Assembly (NCBI GenBank): GCA_963576725.1
Contig: OY755242.1
Span: forward strand, 23,072,156-23,136,155
Direction of reading: 5' to 3'
Origin: Azorinus chamasolen
Lineage: Eukaryota; Mollusca; Bivalvia; Cardiida; Solecurtidae
Length of the DNA: 64,000 bases
Shown here in pieces: positions 43,457 to 53,990 of the stretch. Below the pieces are notes generated by a model. The model worked only from the letters and a program-made list of their open reading frames with translations, did not search any database and had not been told where the DNA came from. Made by a program: the position numbers and the translations under genes. The first letter of the stretch is position 1. The number at the start of each line of letters is the position of its first letter.

Positions 43457-45429
43457 TACAAATATAATCAAGTATGTCTCCTTTCAAATAGGCATTTACA
43501 AAGCCACACATACAGTCACCAAAGTGTCCCGTAAAATATAATCTCTTTTGTCCCGTAAATTATAGTAATAGTTTTATTCACATCAACAGGTTTGAATCCC
43601 ATTAAATAGCTGAATTGTTTTTTCGTCCATCCCTACTTTCGTCTGTCTGTCAGTATGTCTGTCTATTCATATGTTGTGATAGTGTTTATCCGATTCGAGG
43701 TGTTGTGTGACTCATTACTCAAACACTAATTGAAGCGGACTGTTGAAACGTGCATTATTTGAGCATGTGTACCTTAAGTTTCGGCCCATGAGTTAGCAAA
43801 ACATTGGTGACAGTGTGATAATTTAGAGCATCAATAATTTAAATAAGAAAGTACAGCCAACCTTTGATTAATGTATACTTGTCATTGAAAATATATAGCG
43901 ATGTATCATCAATATGAAAGATATAGATTCAATGACAGCTGGGAGGAACATATATCTGTTTCAAATGACTCAAAATGAGAATTTATTCTCACTTTGAGCT
44001 GTTTGAAAAAGAGAAGAATGTTCACTGTCCCTAAAAAAGTTTTCAACTTCACGTCCTTTACCAATAGTCCTTAAACATAATTTTATGATTTACCGGACAA
44101 TCCAATGACACACTTTTCCCCCAGCAAATGGCTGGTTCTGGGATATGTGAACGCAAGTAGTAATCAGTTTTGTTATTTTTATTAATAACTCTTGCAAACA
44201 GTTAACAATTAATTGTTCGACTGAATCAAACTATTTTCATTACATACATTTGTCAGCGGTCAGTGCATAGTTCAGTCAAAAGGGATGTTTTAACTCAGAC
44301 AGTAAAATTACAGAGTTGAACACGACATACAGAGTTGAATTTGAAATTTTCTGTCTATTTGTATACTCCTAAATGCTCGTTTTGATGAATGCTGCTGTTT
44401 ATAAAGCAATGTATACCATATTATTTGTCAGTCTAATTTACAGGACACATTCCTATAATTTACGGGACTGTGACTTTCGAAAGAGAAATTTTCTTACAAA
44501 TTGCCTTAACGATTTTGTGTACTTATGTATGAGTTTATAATACATCGGGAACGTTTCCTGACCCTCAAATTGTTTTTTTTTGTTTTGCACTAGTTTTAAC
44601 AGTGTAAAAGTTCAAATACAACATTCATGAAACTATATTTTTATGAAGGTGAGTGTGGTGTTCAACTCCTAATTTTCATGCTTAATATCAAAATGTTTCA
44701 TCAGAAATGGATAAATGCATGCTATATAATCTCAGTTCATACACATAACCCAATATTCACAACTTTTCAGACATACGACGTAGTTGAAATTTAAAGTTTT
44801 CATTCGGTGAATTGACCAATTTATTTGAGAATGGGTCGTTAAAAACACGTGCCCCTAGCTATGTCACTTCTTATATCACAGTACTATTTTGACCACTGGG
44901 CTAAAGCCGCTGTTATGTATAACAGCGTTCATTAGCATTTTTTGGAAAAACTGAGTTATATAGATCTAATATTTCTGAATGTTTATGCTATTAATAAAAG
45001 CCTATTACATGTATATGTTTATACAGTACTATTATTTACATATTGGCTCGACCTTTGATTACAGTATGTTTTGTATCAGTCAGTACTCAATATGGTACTG
45101 AGCCTGTTAACTATAGCTACACAAAGATCTACATGTTATGTCATATCAATTAACTGAAGAGTAAACAACAGATCTATTAAGAAATAGGTAAGAAGACCAT
45201 TATGATTGATGGATGGATGAGTTGGATTTTACGGCACTGCTACACAAAAACTATTATTAACAGGTACTGATAGATAATGGCTTTTAATAAGTCAGTGATC
45301 ATCGAGTATTTCAATACAGATGCATATAGATCTATCTAGAATGTGCGATTGACTAGAAACAGTATTTATCACGACAGAAATATATCTGATATATACTAAC
45401 AACGTTCAATAAAACGGAAAAAAGAGAAC
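43457..45429. other. Interior of the 7.7-kb element, unassigned
   Basis: No protein domain recognised. TGTCCCGTAAATTA-type motifs at 43526-43565 and 44435-44470 are the only repeated signal. Confidence 0.4.
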
Positions 45430-45931
45430 AAATAAAATGCAATACCCAGTACACTATCATGCAATACCCAGTACACTAAACTCTTTGGAGCTACCAATCC
45501 CCAGTACACTAACAGTGACTAACCGACTTATCGTTTGTGGCCATATTTTGGTCAAACTTGATCCAATATGACTGAAATTTCAGTATACATAGTTGAATGA
45601 TATTCAAAGCGATCGCTCACTTCAGAATGTTATATTTTGAGTCCATCTTTCAGTAAAATAAAACATTCTGGGAGATGGTTATGCATTCTTTCGCGAGCAC
45701 GGCGTTCATTTTGTGGGTTTTCCCATCGTTTGCATTGTTTGATTCCAAATCATGTATATAGCGTGTATAATATGAGTATGATGAATCTAAAGCACCACCT
45801 ATCAATTGCCGAAAAAGAACTAATTAAGAGAAAATACGCATTTACTTACCCTCGTCGCTATCCTGTTCTCTCCGTTGTGTCAAAATGAAGCTCATTTATT
45901 AGCAATATCCGGGATACGTTTCCCCCCAGTG
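45430..45931 (-). repeat. Right inverted repeat of the 7.7-kb element
   Basis: Reverse complement of 38186-38690, ending in CCCCCCAGTG before the ACTTA duplication. Confidence 0.85.
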
Positions 45932-45936
45932 ACTTA

Positions 45937-47829
45937 CGGAAAAGTAACATTCCTTTGCGTATCTCCACTTCTTTGCCAACAAGTAATCCATGTAAACAGC
46001 GGGCCATTGCCTTGAAAGAATATATGCACACTGGTTTCCACTCGAACTTCAGTTGTCACTGATTTTATATAGAAAAATGGACTTTTGTTGGATTCAACGT
46101 CATATTCCAGAACATTCTAGATGAGTTATAAATAGAACGGGGTAAACTATGCTGTCCGCGTAAATTAAGTGATCATTGTACACACAAACGCGTGCTAAAG
46201 CGTGACATGTAAAGGCGTAGTTAAGCTCCTGATACCTGCCTTAACATATCGTTTCATCTTATCAATGTAGAAACGTTTTAAATTATTTAAGCGCAGGCTT
46301 AGGGATGAGGATACAAAACTACCGTAGCGTTAATCGGTGTAAACATGTCGTAACCTTTATTGTGCAAAAAAGCGAGTTAAACTTCAATACTATAATGCGC
46401 TCGATTCTTAAATGGATGAAAATACGTTCCTGTTCGAAGTCATTCACAGTCCCTATTACCTTTCGATTTAAAATAGAATAAACAAAAGGTTTAACTTGAA
46501 CCAGCTCCGTAAGTTTATACGTTTTTTTTATCCTGAACTAAAACTTCAACTTAAGGACGGGTAGAAGCGATCAAGTTGCTGACTCAGGTGAAACATTCAA
46601 ATATTAACAACTCATGCTTGAGTAGATAATATAACTTAAAGTTTTCCGCTCAGCATTAAACCTATGTCACTTCATAAAATTGTTGTTATACATGTACACA
46701 CATGATGTGTTCAGCGATGCGTTCTGAAATGAAGCCGTTAACCAAATATTAAAGAATAAACACAACTTAAAACACATTGGCACTGGTATCAACAGCACCT
46801 AATCGCGTCATGATTTAATTATTTTCATTAGGATAAATTTAACATTTCAACAGGTTTAGCATGATCAGGTTTAAGTTTTAAGATGAATTAAACTTCATTT
46901 AGATTAAAGGTATGACAGGCTAAGGGAACAAGCTATACGCTGAATAGGTTTACTTTTGAGAAAACTTTGAATGGACACGCTGGATGTAAATACCGTAGTT
47001 GCGCTAAATAATAACTCGAATATGTAGGTATAAATATAAATGAATGATTCAAGACGTTGTACACAAGCGAAAAACTGGATCCAGATGTATTGTGTTTGTT
47101 TTGTTTTGTACTCTTTGAATATTAAATGTTGCTTTAGTCAGTTACTTTTAAATCATACTTATGATTTTGCTTCTGTGATAATATTAATAAATAGAGCGTC
47201 ATGCATAAAAATCAAAACACCGAAACTACTGACGATGGTCGTGTCTTGGAGTGTGTAGGGGGGCTAGACACGAACACATAAACATTGGGTTTGAACCAGC
47301 GCCCTATACCATCGTGGAAGCAATCAACATCCGGTCTCATGTCAGTATAGCTAATTCAGGTGGTATGAAGAAGATGGGGGGAGGGGGTGAAGCGTGACAG
47401 AGGAGTGTAAGCTGTGGGGCATGAGCAGGGTTAGAGTGGTTATGAGGGGGCTTGAGGAGGGGAAAGGAGGTCCCTAGGAGGGCGGTTTTGTCCTGTTAAT
47501 AAGTATAGAATGCACAGGAAGAACTCGCAGTATTCTTAGTCGGAGTGGTCGACATAGACATCCACGGAACCGGAATCGAGAGGAGGCAATGGGACCATGA
47601 GTTGTTTTATTCAACATCAAGGCGAAACTAAGAAAAAGCCAGGCGAGACTAAGATCGGCCCCGAGTAGAGTGAAGCGTGTTAGGATCTAATGACCTGAGC
47701 AAGCAAAGACGCCGCAACGTACATCACCAAAAAGCCGAGACTGAGGTGCCTCGACGATTAAAGGGGATTAAAAAGCAGAGCTCTGCAGAGAATTGGCGTT
47801 ATTGTGAGTGCAGAAGTGAAACAAGAAGG
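45937..47829. other. Polinton-like element interior upstream of its genes
   Basis: AT-rich to ~47200, then GA-rich (47380-47680) with G-runs (GGGGGGAGGGGG). It may hold the promoter of the two genes downstream. A B-box-like GGTTCAAACCC reads on the minus strand at ~47308-47318 without a clear A box, so no tRNA is called. Confidence 0.4.
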
Positions 47830-48153
47830 ATGAAACCTTACGTACCTGATCCAGAGAAATGGGCGCGCTATTTCCTAGATAAAATCAGCACTTCGGGTCA
47901 AATCAAGACGCACGGCTACTATCCAGCAGTCATTCAGATTGAAGACCAAATGCCGAGGGTACCCAAGTCGGATATAGTAAGCATTGAGGCTGTGACTCCA
48001 GTGCAACAGCAGAACGAGAGGGTGGAGAATGAGCTGCGGAGACTCGGTGCTTTCAAGAACAGGAAAAGGAAACGCGAGGATGATCGGAATGGAGGAGGGT
48101 CCAGTGTATCACGGCTGAAACGTATCTGCGCTAGTGATACCTCCGGATTTTAA
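47830..48153 (+). CDS. Small basic protein of the Polinton-like element (107 aa)
   Basis: The chosen start is the ATG reading MKPYVPDPEKWARYF, since the open frame upstream has no ATG. The N-terminus has a 'PDPEKW' motif and a lysine/glycine stretch; the C-terminus has a nuclear-signal-like NRKRKREDDR and RLKRIC. No family is firmly recognised; small basic proteins beside a zinc-finger gene would suit a DNA-binding or virion-core role in a Polinton, which is inference. The stop is 47 bp before the zinc-finger gene on the same strand. It is intact. Confidence 0.55.
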   Translation: MKPYVPDPEKWARYFLDKISTSGQIKTHGYYPAVIQIEDQMPRVPKSDIVSIEAVTPVQQQNERVENELRRLGAFKNRKRKREDDRNGGGSSVSRLKRICASDTSGF

Positions 48154-48200
48154 TAAGAGGAGGTATCCTCCTCCTCCTCATTCCTCCCTGAATTGTCAAC

Positions 48201-50007
48201 ATGATCACATGCGACATTTGTTTGAAAGACTTTAAACGACGTGATAATATGTTGCGCCATAAGAAAACCATACACGGGGCTATGGCGGGGAAACACTTAT
48301 CGCCATCAGAACAATCGGAGGAGGGGATTTCTCCGTTGGTATCCAAATCGGAATATTCTGATGGGGAATCAACGACATCGAAGGCGAGCCATGGAATGTC
48401 AGAGACCAGTGACACAGAGTCGGATGGAGACGGGTACGATCCTTGGGATAGCGTTGTGGAGAAGGCTTTCGACAAGTGCCAAGGCCAGTTTGAGGAGGAG
48501 GTGGCCAAACTGCTACGGACATGGAACGTCGGCGAAACGGAGGCTAGGAGGGTGGTGTATAAGGAGATGAAGAACACTTATAGAAAAACGGTCATCGGCG
48601 TGTTTATGGACAGAATGGTGTGGTTCAACGCTATGCGTAAGCACCCCGTGTACAAATGGAAAAATAGTCAAACAGGGAGAGCCACACACGGAATGACACC
48701 GCATCAAACACCATCTAACGAGAAACGGTAAAGCCACAAGACAAAACATAACAGGACGCATATCAAGACGAAATACATTAAACATTAAGCATATTAAAAA
48801 ACAAAATTGACCGTAGGCTGAAAGCAGGAGTGCCGCCTTGGAACGGCCAGCAGCCAAAAGCAATAAAATAAAAAAAAGGCTACTGGGGGACTTGAACCTG
48901 GTTTATGGGTACCCAACCTCGTCCTTATCCCACTTTCACCAAAGTCAAAATGTAAATAAAATTCCCCCTCCAGACAACACCACAACATGCGTAACGATGT
49001 ATGCCAAAATGACAATGAACGCTATTAGAAGTAAACAAGCGACGTCATCATGTAAATGACGTCATAATTTAAAACTACGGGAAAACTATTTGAAACACTT
49101 CTACTGCGACATTTAAAAGATCAATCGCAAGAAAATACAATTACCAGTGGATATTAATCATACACAACTGTTTTGTTTGAAAAAGAATAAACTTGACATC
49201 GTAGGCATGTACTCGATGACTATTCAGGTCAGAGCAGTTGTGGAGTAGTCATTTGGGGTACGACAGAACTAGCAAAATACAAATATCTAATTTCCTCCCT
49301 CCGTAAACGGGTTTCAGAGGGAATCTTCATAGAGTATTAAGCCTTTTCCGTCGTCGCACAAGTAAAGAGGAAAGCATAATGACCAACTGTAAAGGGGTCG
49401 ACCACCAAGCATGTAGTGTGCTGCAATATAGAGGGGTCATATCCCTTTTTAATGAATTGTTTTATGTCCAATAATTTTTCGAAGTTTGTAAATGACATCA
49501 CCGTAAAACTCCGGATGTGAAATACCTAACTTTAGAAAAGTACCTAAATTACAATTGTATATGCTGATGAGTAGACTATTACGGTGGTAAAATTTTGAAA
49601 ATGTTTTACGAAGTTTGTCATATCTGTAGCCCTGTTTTAGTAGTTTTTCAGTGATAATAATGTTACGATTGTTAAAATCATCAACAGAGGAACAAGCTCT
49701 AGCAAAACGAATAAGCTGAGAAATGTATACACCGTAACATGTAGCTCGGGGAACATCCCCATCCAAATGAGGATATTTAACTATTTTGAAATTAAAATCA
49801 TCCCTTTTGTCATAAATTCCAGAAGCCATAAAGAAGACAGGCACGAACCTCGTGGACCTGGATGGCTACAGTTCCGAAGAAGCCTTGAAAAGCGCCATCG
49901 GGCAAAGGAAATACCTGTTTGATACGATCTTAGCGGAGTTTTATCCTCCAAAACTCGAGGAAGTGAACAGTGAAGAACTGTCAGCGAAAAGGGTCAAAGT
50001 GGACTAG
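48201..50007 (+). pseudogene. C2H2 zinc-finger gene broken by a Penelope-like RT insertion
   Basis: The first part (48201-48656) has one C2H2 finger (CDICLKDFKRRDNMLRH then KKTIH; C-X2-C-X12-H-X4-H), an acidic Ser/Glu linker, and a helical domain starting DGYDPWDSVVEKAF. It is interrupted at HPVYK by a B-type RT copy on the opposite strand. The frame resumes at 49825 (AIKKTGTNLVDLDGY) and ends with a basic AKRVKVD at 50007. AAAT flanks the insertion. Removing the insert at that duplication leaves a one-base offset. Poly(A) signals follow at 50217 and 50306. DNA binding is expected from the finger; the function in the element is unknown. Confidence 0.72.
48657..49820 (-). mobile_element. Penelope-like RT element, subfamily B, inserted in the zinc-finger gene
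   Basis: Minus strand: a complete B 3' UTR (48657-49350) with CCGCCTTGGAACGG and TAAACCAGGTTCA (TAAACC/GGTT stem partly decayed), then the RT tail (49360-49820) with YDKRDDFNFKIV, PHLDGDVPRA and SHPEFYGDVIYK. The 5' truncation is at the IYDKRDD codons. A short deletion around 49467 removes part of the C-terminus. Confidence 0.88.
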
Positions 50008-50216
50008 AATGCATCCTTATTCGGTGACTTATTCGGACCTTAACTATATGGATGTACTAGGTGATTCTATCTAGTGACACTGGTGTGGATGTACTCTAAT
50101 TTAGTGACGCCGTATACCGTATGATGATATACCTATGATATGCGTAACGTCCTATACTTAGTGGCTGTATGTCGACTACTTATATAGCGTTGCATAAATC
50201 CCGTGAAGATGAACTC

Positions 50217-50222
50217 AATAAA
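50217..50222 (+). terminator. Polyadenylation signal AATAAA
   Basis: AATAAA downstream of the zinc-finger gene stop; a second at 50306-50311. Either could end its transcript. Confidence 0.45.
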
Positions 50223-50454
50223 GACTCTATTAACGAGTATATGATATGTTAAAAGTTCATTTTAACTGTATAACCAATATACGTGGATGCTGTTAAGACA
50301 ACCTCAATAAAGACTGTTCACGAAAACGTATTTGGTTTTGGTGTACTGTTCCAGTCCAGTCATCATTGTCTCATGACTCTCTTTGCCTCCTCATGGCTCC
50401 TTATTGCCGCCTCATGCCTCCTCTTTGACTCCTCATTTCACTCAATGTTCACTC

Positions 50455-50720
50455 ATGACATTCATTACTTACTCATTTTGCCTCCTCATTGCTTCATTTT
50501 TACTCATTTTGCCTCCTCACTGTCTCAATTTTTCCTCAGTTTGCCTCAAACAATCACTCATTACACTCATTATTTACTCATTTTGCCTCCTCATTGCTTC
50601 ATTTTTACTCAGATTGCCTCCTCACTGCCTCATCTTTTCCTCAGTTTGCCTCAAACAATCACTCATTACACTCATTTTTTACTCATTTTGCCTAAAAAAT
50701 CACTCAGTTTACTCATTAAG
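50455..50720 (+). repeat. CTCATT/GCCTCC-rich tandem repeat, ~106-bp period, 2.5 units
   Basis: Units begin at ~50463, 50569 and 50675, each with ACTCATTTTGCCTCCTCATT and CAGTTTGCCTCAAACAATC. The open frame across it (50283-50864) is a by-product. Confidence 0.88.
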
Positions 50721-50899
50721 CTTCTAAACCCCTACATTCGACCCATGGTAGGCACGCATGGGAAGCAGACGATACGTGTAGAGCGACTCGAGGGTCAAAC
50801 GAAGCTGCTGCCGTCGCAGTCCTTGCCTGTCCTGTTGTCACTTGGCTTACCGAATGTCAGGTGATTGGGTGGGGAAGGCTTAATGTGGTCGACCAAAGG

Positions 50900-51205
50900 A
50901 TCTGGGTCTGCTCTGTTTGCAGATCCGTGAAAACACGTTTATATGAGGGACAGGGTTAACCCGTTCCCTGTTCTATGTTTATTACAAATATCAATACCTA
51001 CTGAATATTCATGGGCAAAATAAGTATAATGAAATATGGAAGGTGGAACATTGTGTCTGTTTTAGAAAGTAAAAGAAACAGATCTATAAAATCCCCCTAG
51101 CAAACAGAGCAGAGCCTGATCAGACGGCTCATAATATGATCTGGGTCTACTCTGTTTGCAGATCCGTGAAAACACGTTTATATGAGGGAAAGGGTTAAGG
51201 TCACG
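50900..51205. repeat. Two copies of the 'CCCTTTCCC' MITE, one partial
   Basis: The copies share GTTTGCAGATCCGTGAAAAC and TATATGAGGGA(A/C)AGGG. The fuller copy (~50966-51205) is the inner end of the right terminal repeat. Confidence 0.75.
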
Positions 51206-51753
51206 ATGAGACCCATTTCGTATTTGATGACATTCCTGCGGATTTTAATGCTGACGGGATGTCTATCATTTCTATTGAAATATCTTAATGACCTGTCACT
51301 TCCAACCCTTAAAGGATGATGAATGAGACACACCCGGTCTCCTAATGACATTCCTGCGGTTTAAATGGCGACGGGATGTCTATCCTTTCTATTGAAATGT
51401 CTTAATGACCTGTCACTCCGATCAGATAATGCGTTATTAATGAGGCACACCTGTCACTTCGTCGCATTCCTGCGGTTTTAATGGCCACGGGATGTCTATC
51501 CTTTCTATTGAAATATCTTAATGAGCTGTCACTCCGATCAGACAACGCGTGATTAATATGCTCGTTAACGCATTCTTTACCCATTCTTTACCCCATCGTG
51601 ATCACGTACACCGTCTCACCTTACAAGGTCATTCTCTATCTAGGACGAGGTCACCTCAAGGTCGCTTCAAGGTCACCCCGTTCTAGGACAGGTTAAGGGG
51701 CAAGGTTAAGGGGCAACCACAAGTAATGCGAATACAGGGCAACATATACTACT
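50966..51753 (-). repeat. Right terminal inverted repeat of the Polinton-like element
   Basis: Reverse complement of 35699-36490 with small indels, for example around the GGTTGTGGTT run at the left. Confidence 0.9.
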
Positions 51754-52063
51754 TAAGCCGTTAAGGAAACGACAGGGAAAAAGTAATACATGAGTCTGGT
51801 AAGCTCCTCCTGTATCCAAGTTTAAGAGTATACCATCATAGAGTACTACCCTCGGCCTGTCATCGCGCAAGCAAAGAGGGAAGCGTAGCTACCGACTGTA
51901 AAAGGGTCGATAACCAAACATGCAGTGTGTTGCAATATAATAGGATCATAACCTTTCTTTTTAAATGTTTTAATGCGTTTTATAAACAAATCATGAAAAT
52001 GGATATGACCCCGAATTTTCCTAAGTTTGTAGATAACATCCCCATAAAATTCAGCCTCATGTG
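51754..52063 (-). mobile_element. Penelope-like RT element, subfamily A, 5' half of the split copy
   Basis: It continues the UTR of 35213-35698 after the TAAGCC duplication, then codes (minus) the RT C-terminus from EFYGDVIYKLRK to the final ..GRG. The RT is truncated at 52063, where LINE sequence starts. Confidence 0.9.
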
Positions 52064-52600
52064 CAGGAGCTGCTGTTTTCTGACACCGTAATAAAACGTT
52101 TGAGAGATGAACGCCAATGTGCTTATGTGAATCTACTTCATGAATTTGATGATCTTGCATATATACGGATGAGACATTTTTCTCGAGATTATTAACGACT
52201 CAGTCTTCTTAGGATTGAATTCAACTAGCCATTTCTCTGCCTTTTTAAACTATTATTATTGATATTTGTTGCCATATGTACGGGAGTAATACCTACATTA
52301 AACAAGCTAGTGTCGTAAACAAACAAATGTTCCATCCAATGTCGCTAACAATATCATTTATAAAAACAAGAAATGACAATGGACCTAATATATATCCTTG
52401 TGGAACACCAGCTTCATAGTATTCCAGTCAGAGAAGATACCAGGTAAAATAACACGTTGCATTCTTTCAGTAAGATAACTGGAAAACCAGAATAGAATTA
52501 TAGGTAGAACATGACCTGGATATATACTGGTTATTAAACATTTAAGGACAATGTTTTACTTTAAAATTGAAGTGAATTGATTTTAAGTTTAACTAACATT
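52064..52600 (-). pseudogene. LINE RT fragment
   Basis: Minus strand: 'EAGVPQGYILGPLSFLVFINDI' block (~52340-52410; G.PQG..LGP..F..FINDI) and, nearer the RT insertion, HEVDSHKHIGVHLSN (the 'KHLGV' region of LINE RTs). Frameshifts abound. The catalytic block is decayed and its other parts are not nearby. Confidence 0.72.
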
Positions 52601-53354
52601 TTTTTGACATGCCGGCAGTTCATTTAGCGAACATAATGGTTAATCTGTATCATCTGTCAGAAAAAAGAACCTACCCTCGGATTACGTTTTACAGGCATTT
52701 AGTTTAGTTGGTGTAATTTAGCACTTGGCCGATATCTCGTCAGTTTCGCGATGACGGATCTGGGCTGAGTCTGTATGGAATGTCTAAATGCCATTTCGTA
52801 GGGCATGCATGCATTTTAAAGGTGACATAAAAATAAACGTGAAATAATTATATAACAGAAAAGGATAACAAGTTAATGAGAAAAAAACATATATTTATTG
52901 AACCAAATAATTTCCCAAGTCTAAAATCTTCGTCAATATCTTGAATTTCAATGGTTTGCATTTCACCATTTAGAATTATTTTGCTTGTTTATTTCAAAAC
53001 GTATGGTATTACATTAAAAGTTAATGTACGTTGCCCCGACTTTCCCGATATATATGACTTAGCTCTTTTCTTCTAATTTTCATTGACTTTCTCGGATTGG
53101 CATCTACACAGTGGCTGATGGTTTCCTTTGTCTCGCAATAGTAACAGGCAAATAATCTGAAAAGATATGTAAAGTAATGTAAAGTAACAGTACAAAGTGC
53201 TTGACTTAATTTTAGACGCTCTGTATTTGCATTAGGAGTGAAACGGGTAACACAATTTTACCCAAATACCCGATCAGTTTAATTTAAAAATCAATTCACT
53301 TCAAAACTTTTTAAGTATAACATTGTCTTCAAATGTTAACCAGTATAGACCCAG
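52601..53354. other. Unassigned DNA inside the large inverted repeat
   Basis: AT-rich, no recognised gene or repeat. Confidence 0.4.
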
Positions 53355-53939
53355 ATTATATGCTATGCTTCTGTTCTCGATCCGAATTGTTTGTAATATA
53401 CTGTCAAAATCGCAAATAGGCATTGTGTGAAGGAATATCTACACTAATTAGTTGGGATTACACTATCTAGACATACGACGCATATTCAAACGTTAGTTTT
53501 TGTATGTGTCTAAACCGTACTGTATTTTGTAAGAAAATCGTGTCTAAACCGTACAAAATAGATCGGGTCTAAACCGTACAGTGCGCTTTTACAACTACGA
53601 GCTAAACCGTACACTCGGCATTTTTTCAACCCTCTCAAAAAGACAAAATATAGATTTGTGCTTCAAACTAATTACCTCAACGTTACTATCGGACTAAAAT
53701 GCATATACCCACAGTGTTAGAAAGGCTTAGCGTTGTTGGTAAGTTTACAACGAGGCAAAATATGACCTCCTTCTCGATTCGATTTCTGATTTTCGGTTTC
53801 TGCATTGTTTACGGAAGATTTTGAGCCTTACACACAGACATGGATCATTATTGGTAAGCCGCTGTTGACGGGCGTTATAATTCTGTGTTATGACACCAAC
53901 TAAAAGAGGGAAAGAAAAATCTACCTTGTTTAAAAAGTG
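53355..53939 (-). repeat. Right arm of the large inverted repeat
   Basis: It pairs with 33916-34505. Iterons (GTCTAAACCGTACA form) lie at 53508, 53542, 53567 and, with a variant, 53601. Its outer end is ~18 bp from a predicted splice donor at 53957. Confidence 0.8.
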
Positions 53940-53957
53940 TAAAAATGTGATGCTTAC

Positions 53958-53983
53958 CTTTCTGCCTCCTGTTCGTCCGCCAT
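53958..53983 (-). CDS. Candidate first coding exon (26 nt) at a YY1-type initiator
   Basis: The minus strand reads CCAAGATGGCGGAC; the ATG opens MADEQEAE and the exon ends at AG|GTAAGC, phase 2. CCAAGATGGCGG is the classic YY1 motif that overlaps start codons of many metazoan housekeeping genes. The next exon is not identified; it should lie at lower coordinates, beyond or inside the 20-kb inverted-repeat block. The gene is unknown. Confidence 0.5.
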
Positions 53984-53990
53984 CTTGGAA
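53975..53990 (-). promoter_or_regulatory. YY1-type initiator motif (CCAAGATGGCGG)
   Basis: An exact 12-base match on the minus strand at the predicted start codon. It suggests a TATA-less promoter with transcription starting just upstream. Confidence 0.5.

Larger units (their letters stand above)
38186..45931. mobile_element. 7.7-kb inverted-repeat element with CACTG ends and 5-bp TSD
   Basis: Termini CACTGGGGG..CCCCCCAGTG lie between ACTTA copies (38181-38185 and 45932-45936). The inverted repeats are ~500 bp, about 90% identical by eye, and each ends internally in three GTGTACTGGG.ATTG iterons (38608-38676; 45440-45511). A 5-bp duplication with CAC ends is typical of Transib and RAG-like transposons, but no transposase is visible inside (the interior holds an RT scrap and a mariner). 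The family is undetermined. Confidence 0.65.
35699..51753 (+). mobile_element. Polinton/Maverick-like element, 16,055 bp, with 6-bp TSD
   Basis: It is bounded by ~790-bp inverted repeats starting AGTAGTATATGTTGCC and flanked by a perfect TAAGCC duplication in the 3' UTR of an A-type RT copy. Size, 6-bp duplication, long inverted repeats and 5'-AG ends match Polintons. Without younger insertions (38186-45931 and 48657-49820) it is about 7.1 kb, so most core genes are gone. I recognise no DNA polymerase B, integrase, ATPase or capsid gene. Two genes remain on the plus strand (47830-48153, 48201-50007), plus a candidate first exon (36633). A large non-autonomous element of another class cannot be excluded. 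Confidence 0.68.

Noticed and set aside
47260..47340. Possible tRNA or tRNA-derived SINE on the minus strand (GGTTCAAACCC)
   Set aside because: A B-box-like motif only; no convincing A box or cloverleaf.
47677..47829. Upstream extension of the basic-protein frame
   Set aside because: It starts at GTG with no ATG; in a eukaryote the ATG at 47830 is the better start.
50283..50864. 193-residue Leu/His/Ser-rich frame
   Set aside because: It is a reading of a 106-bp tandem repeat; periodic sequence, no domain.
33916..53939. Calling the outer inverted repeat a single transposon
   Set aside because: No target duplication and one end coincides with a segmental-duplication breakpoint; reported as inverted arms only.
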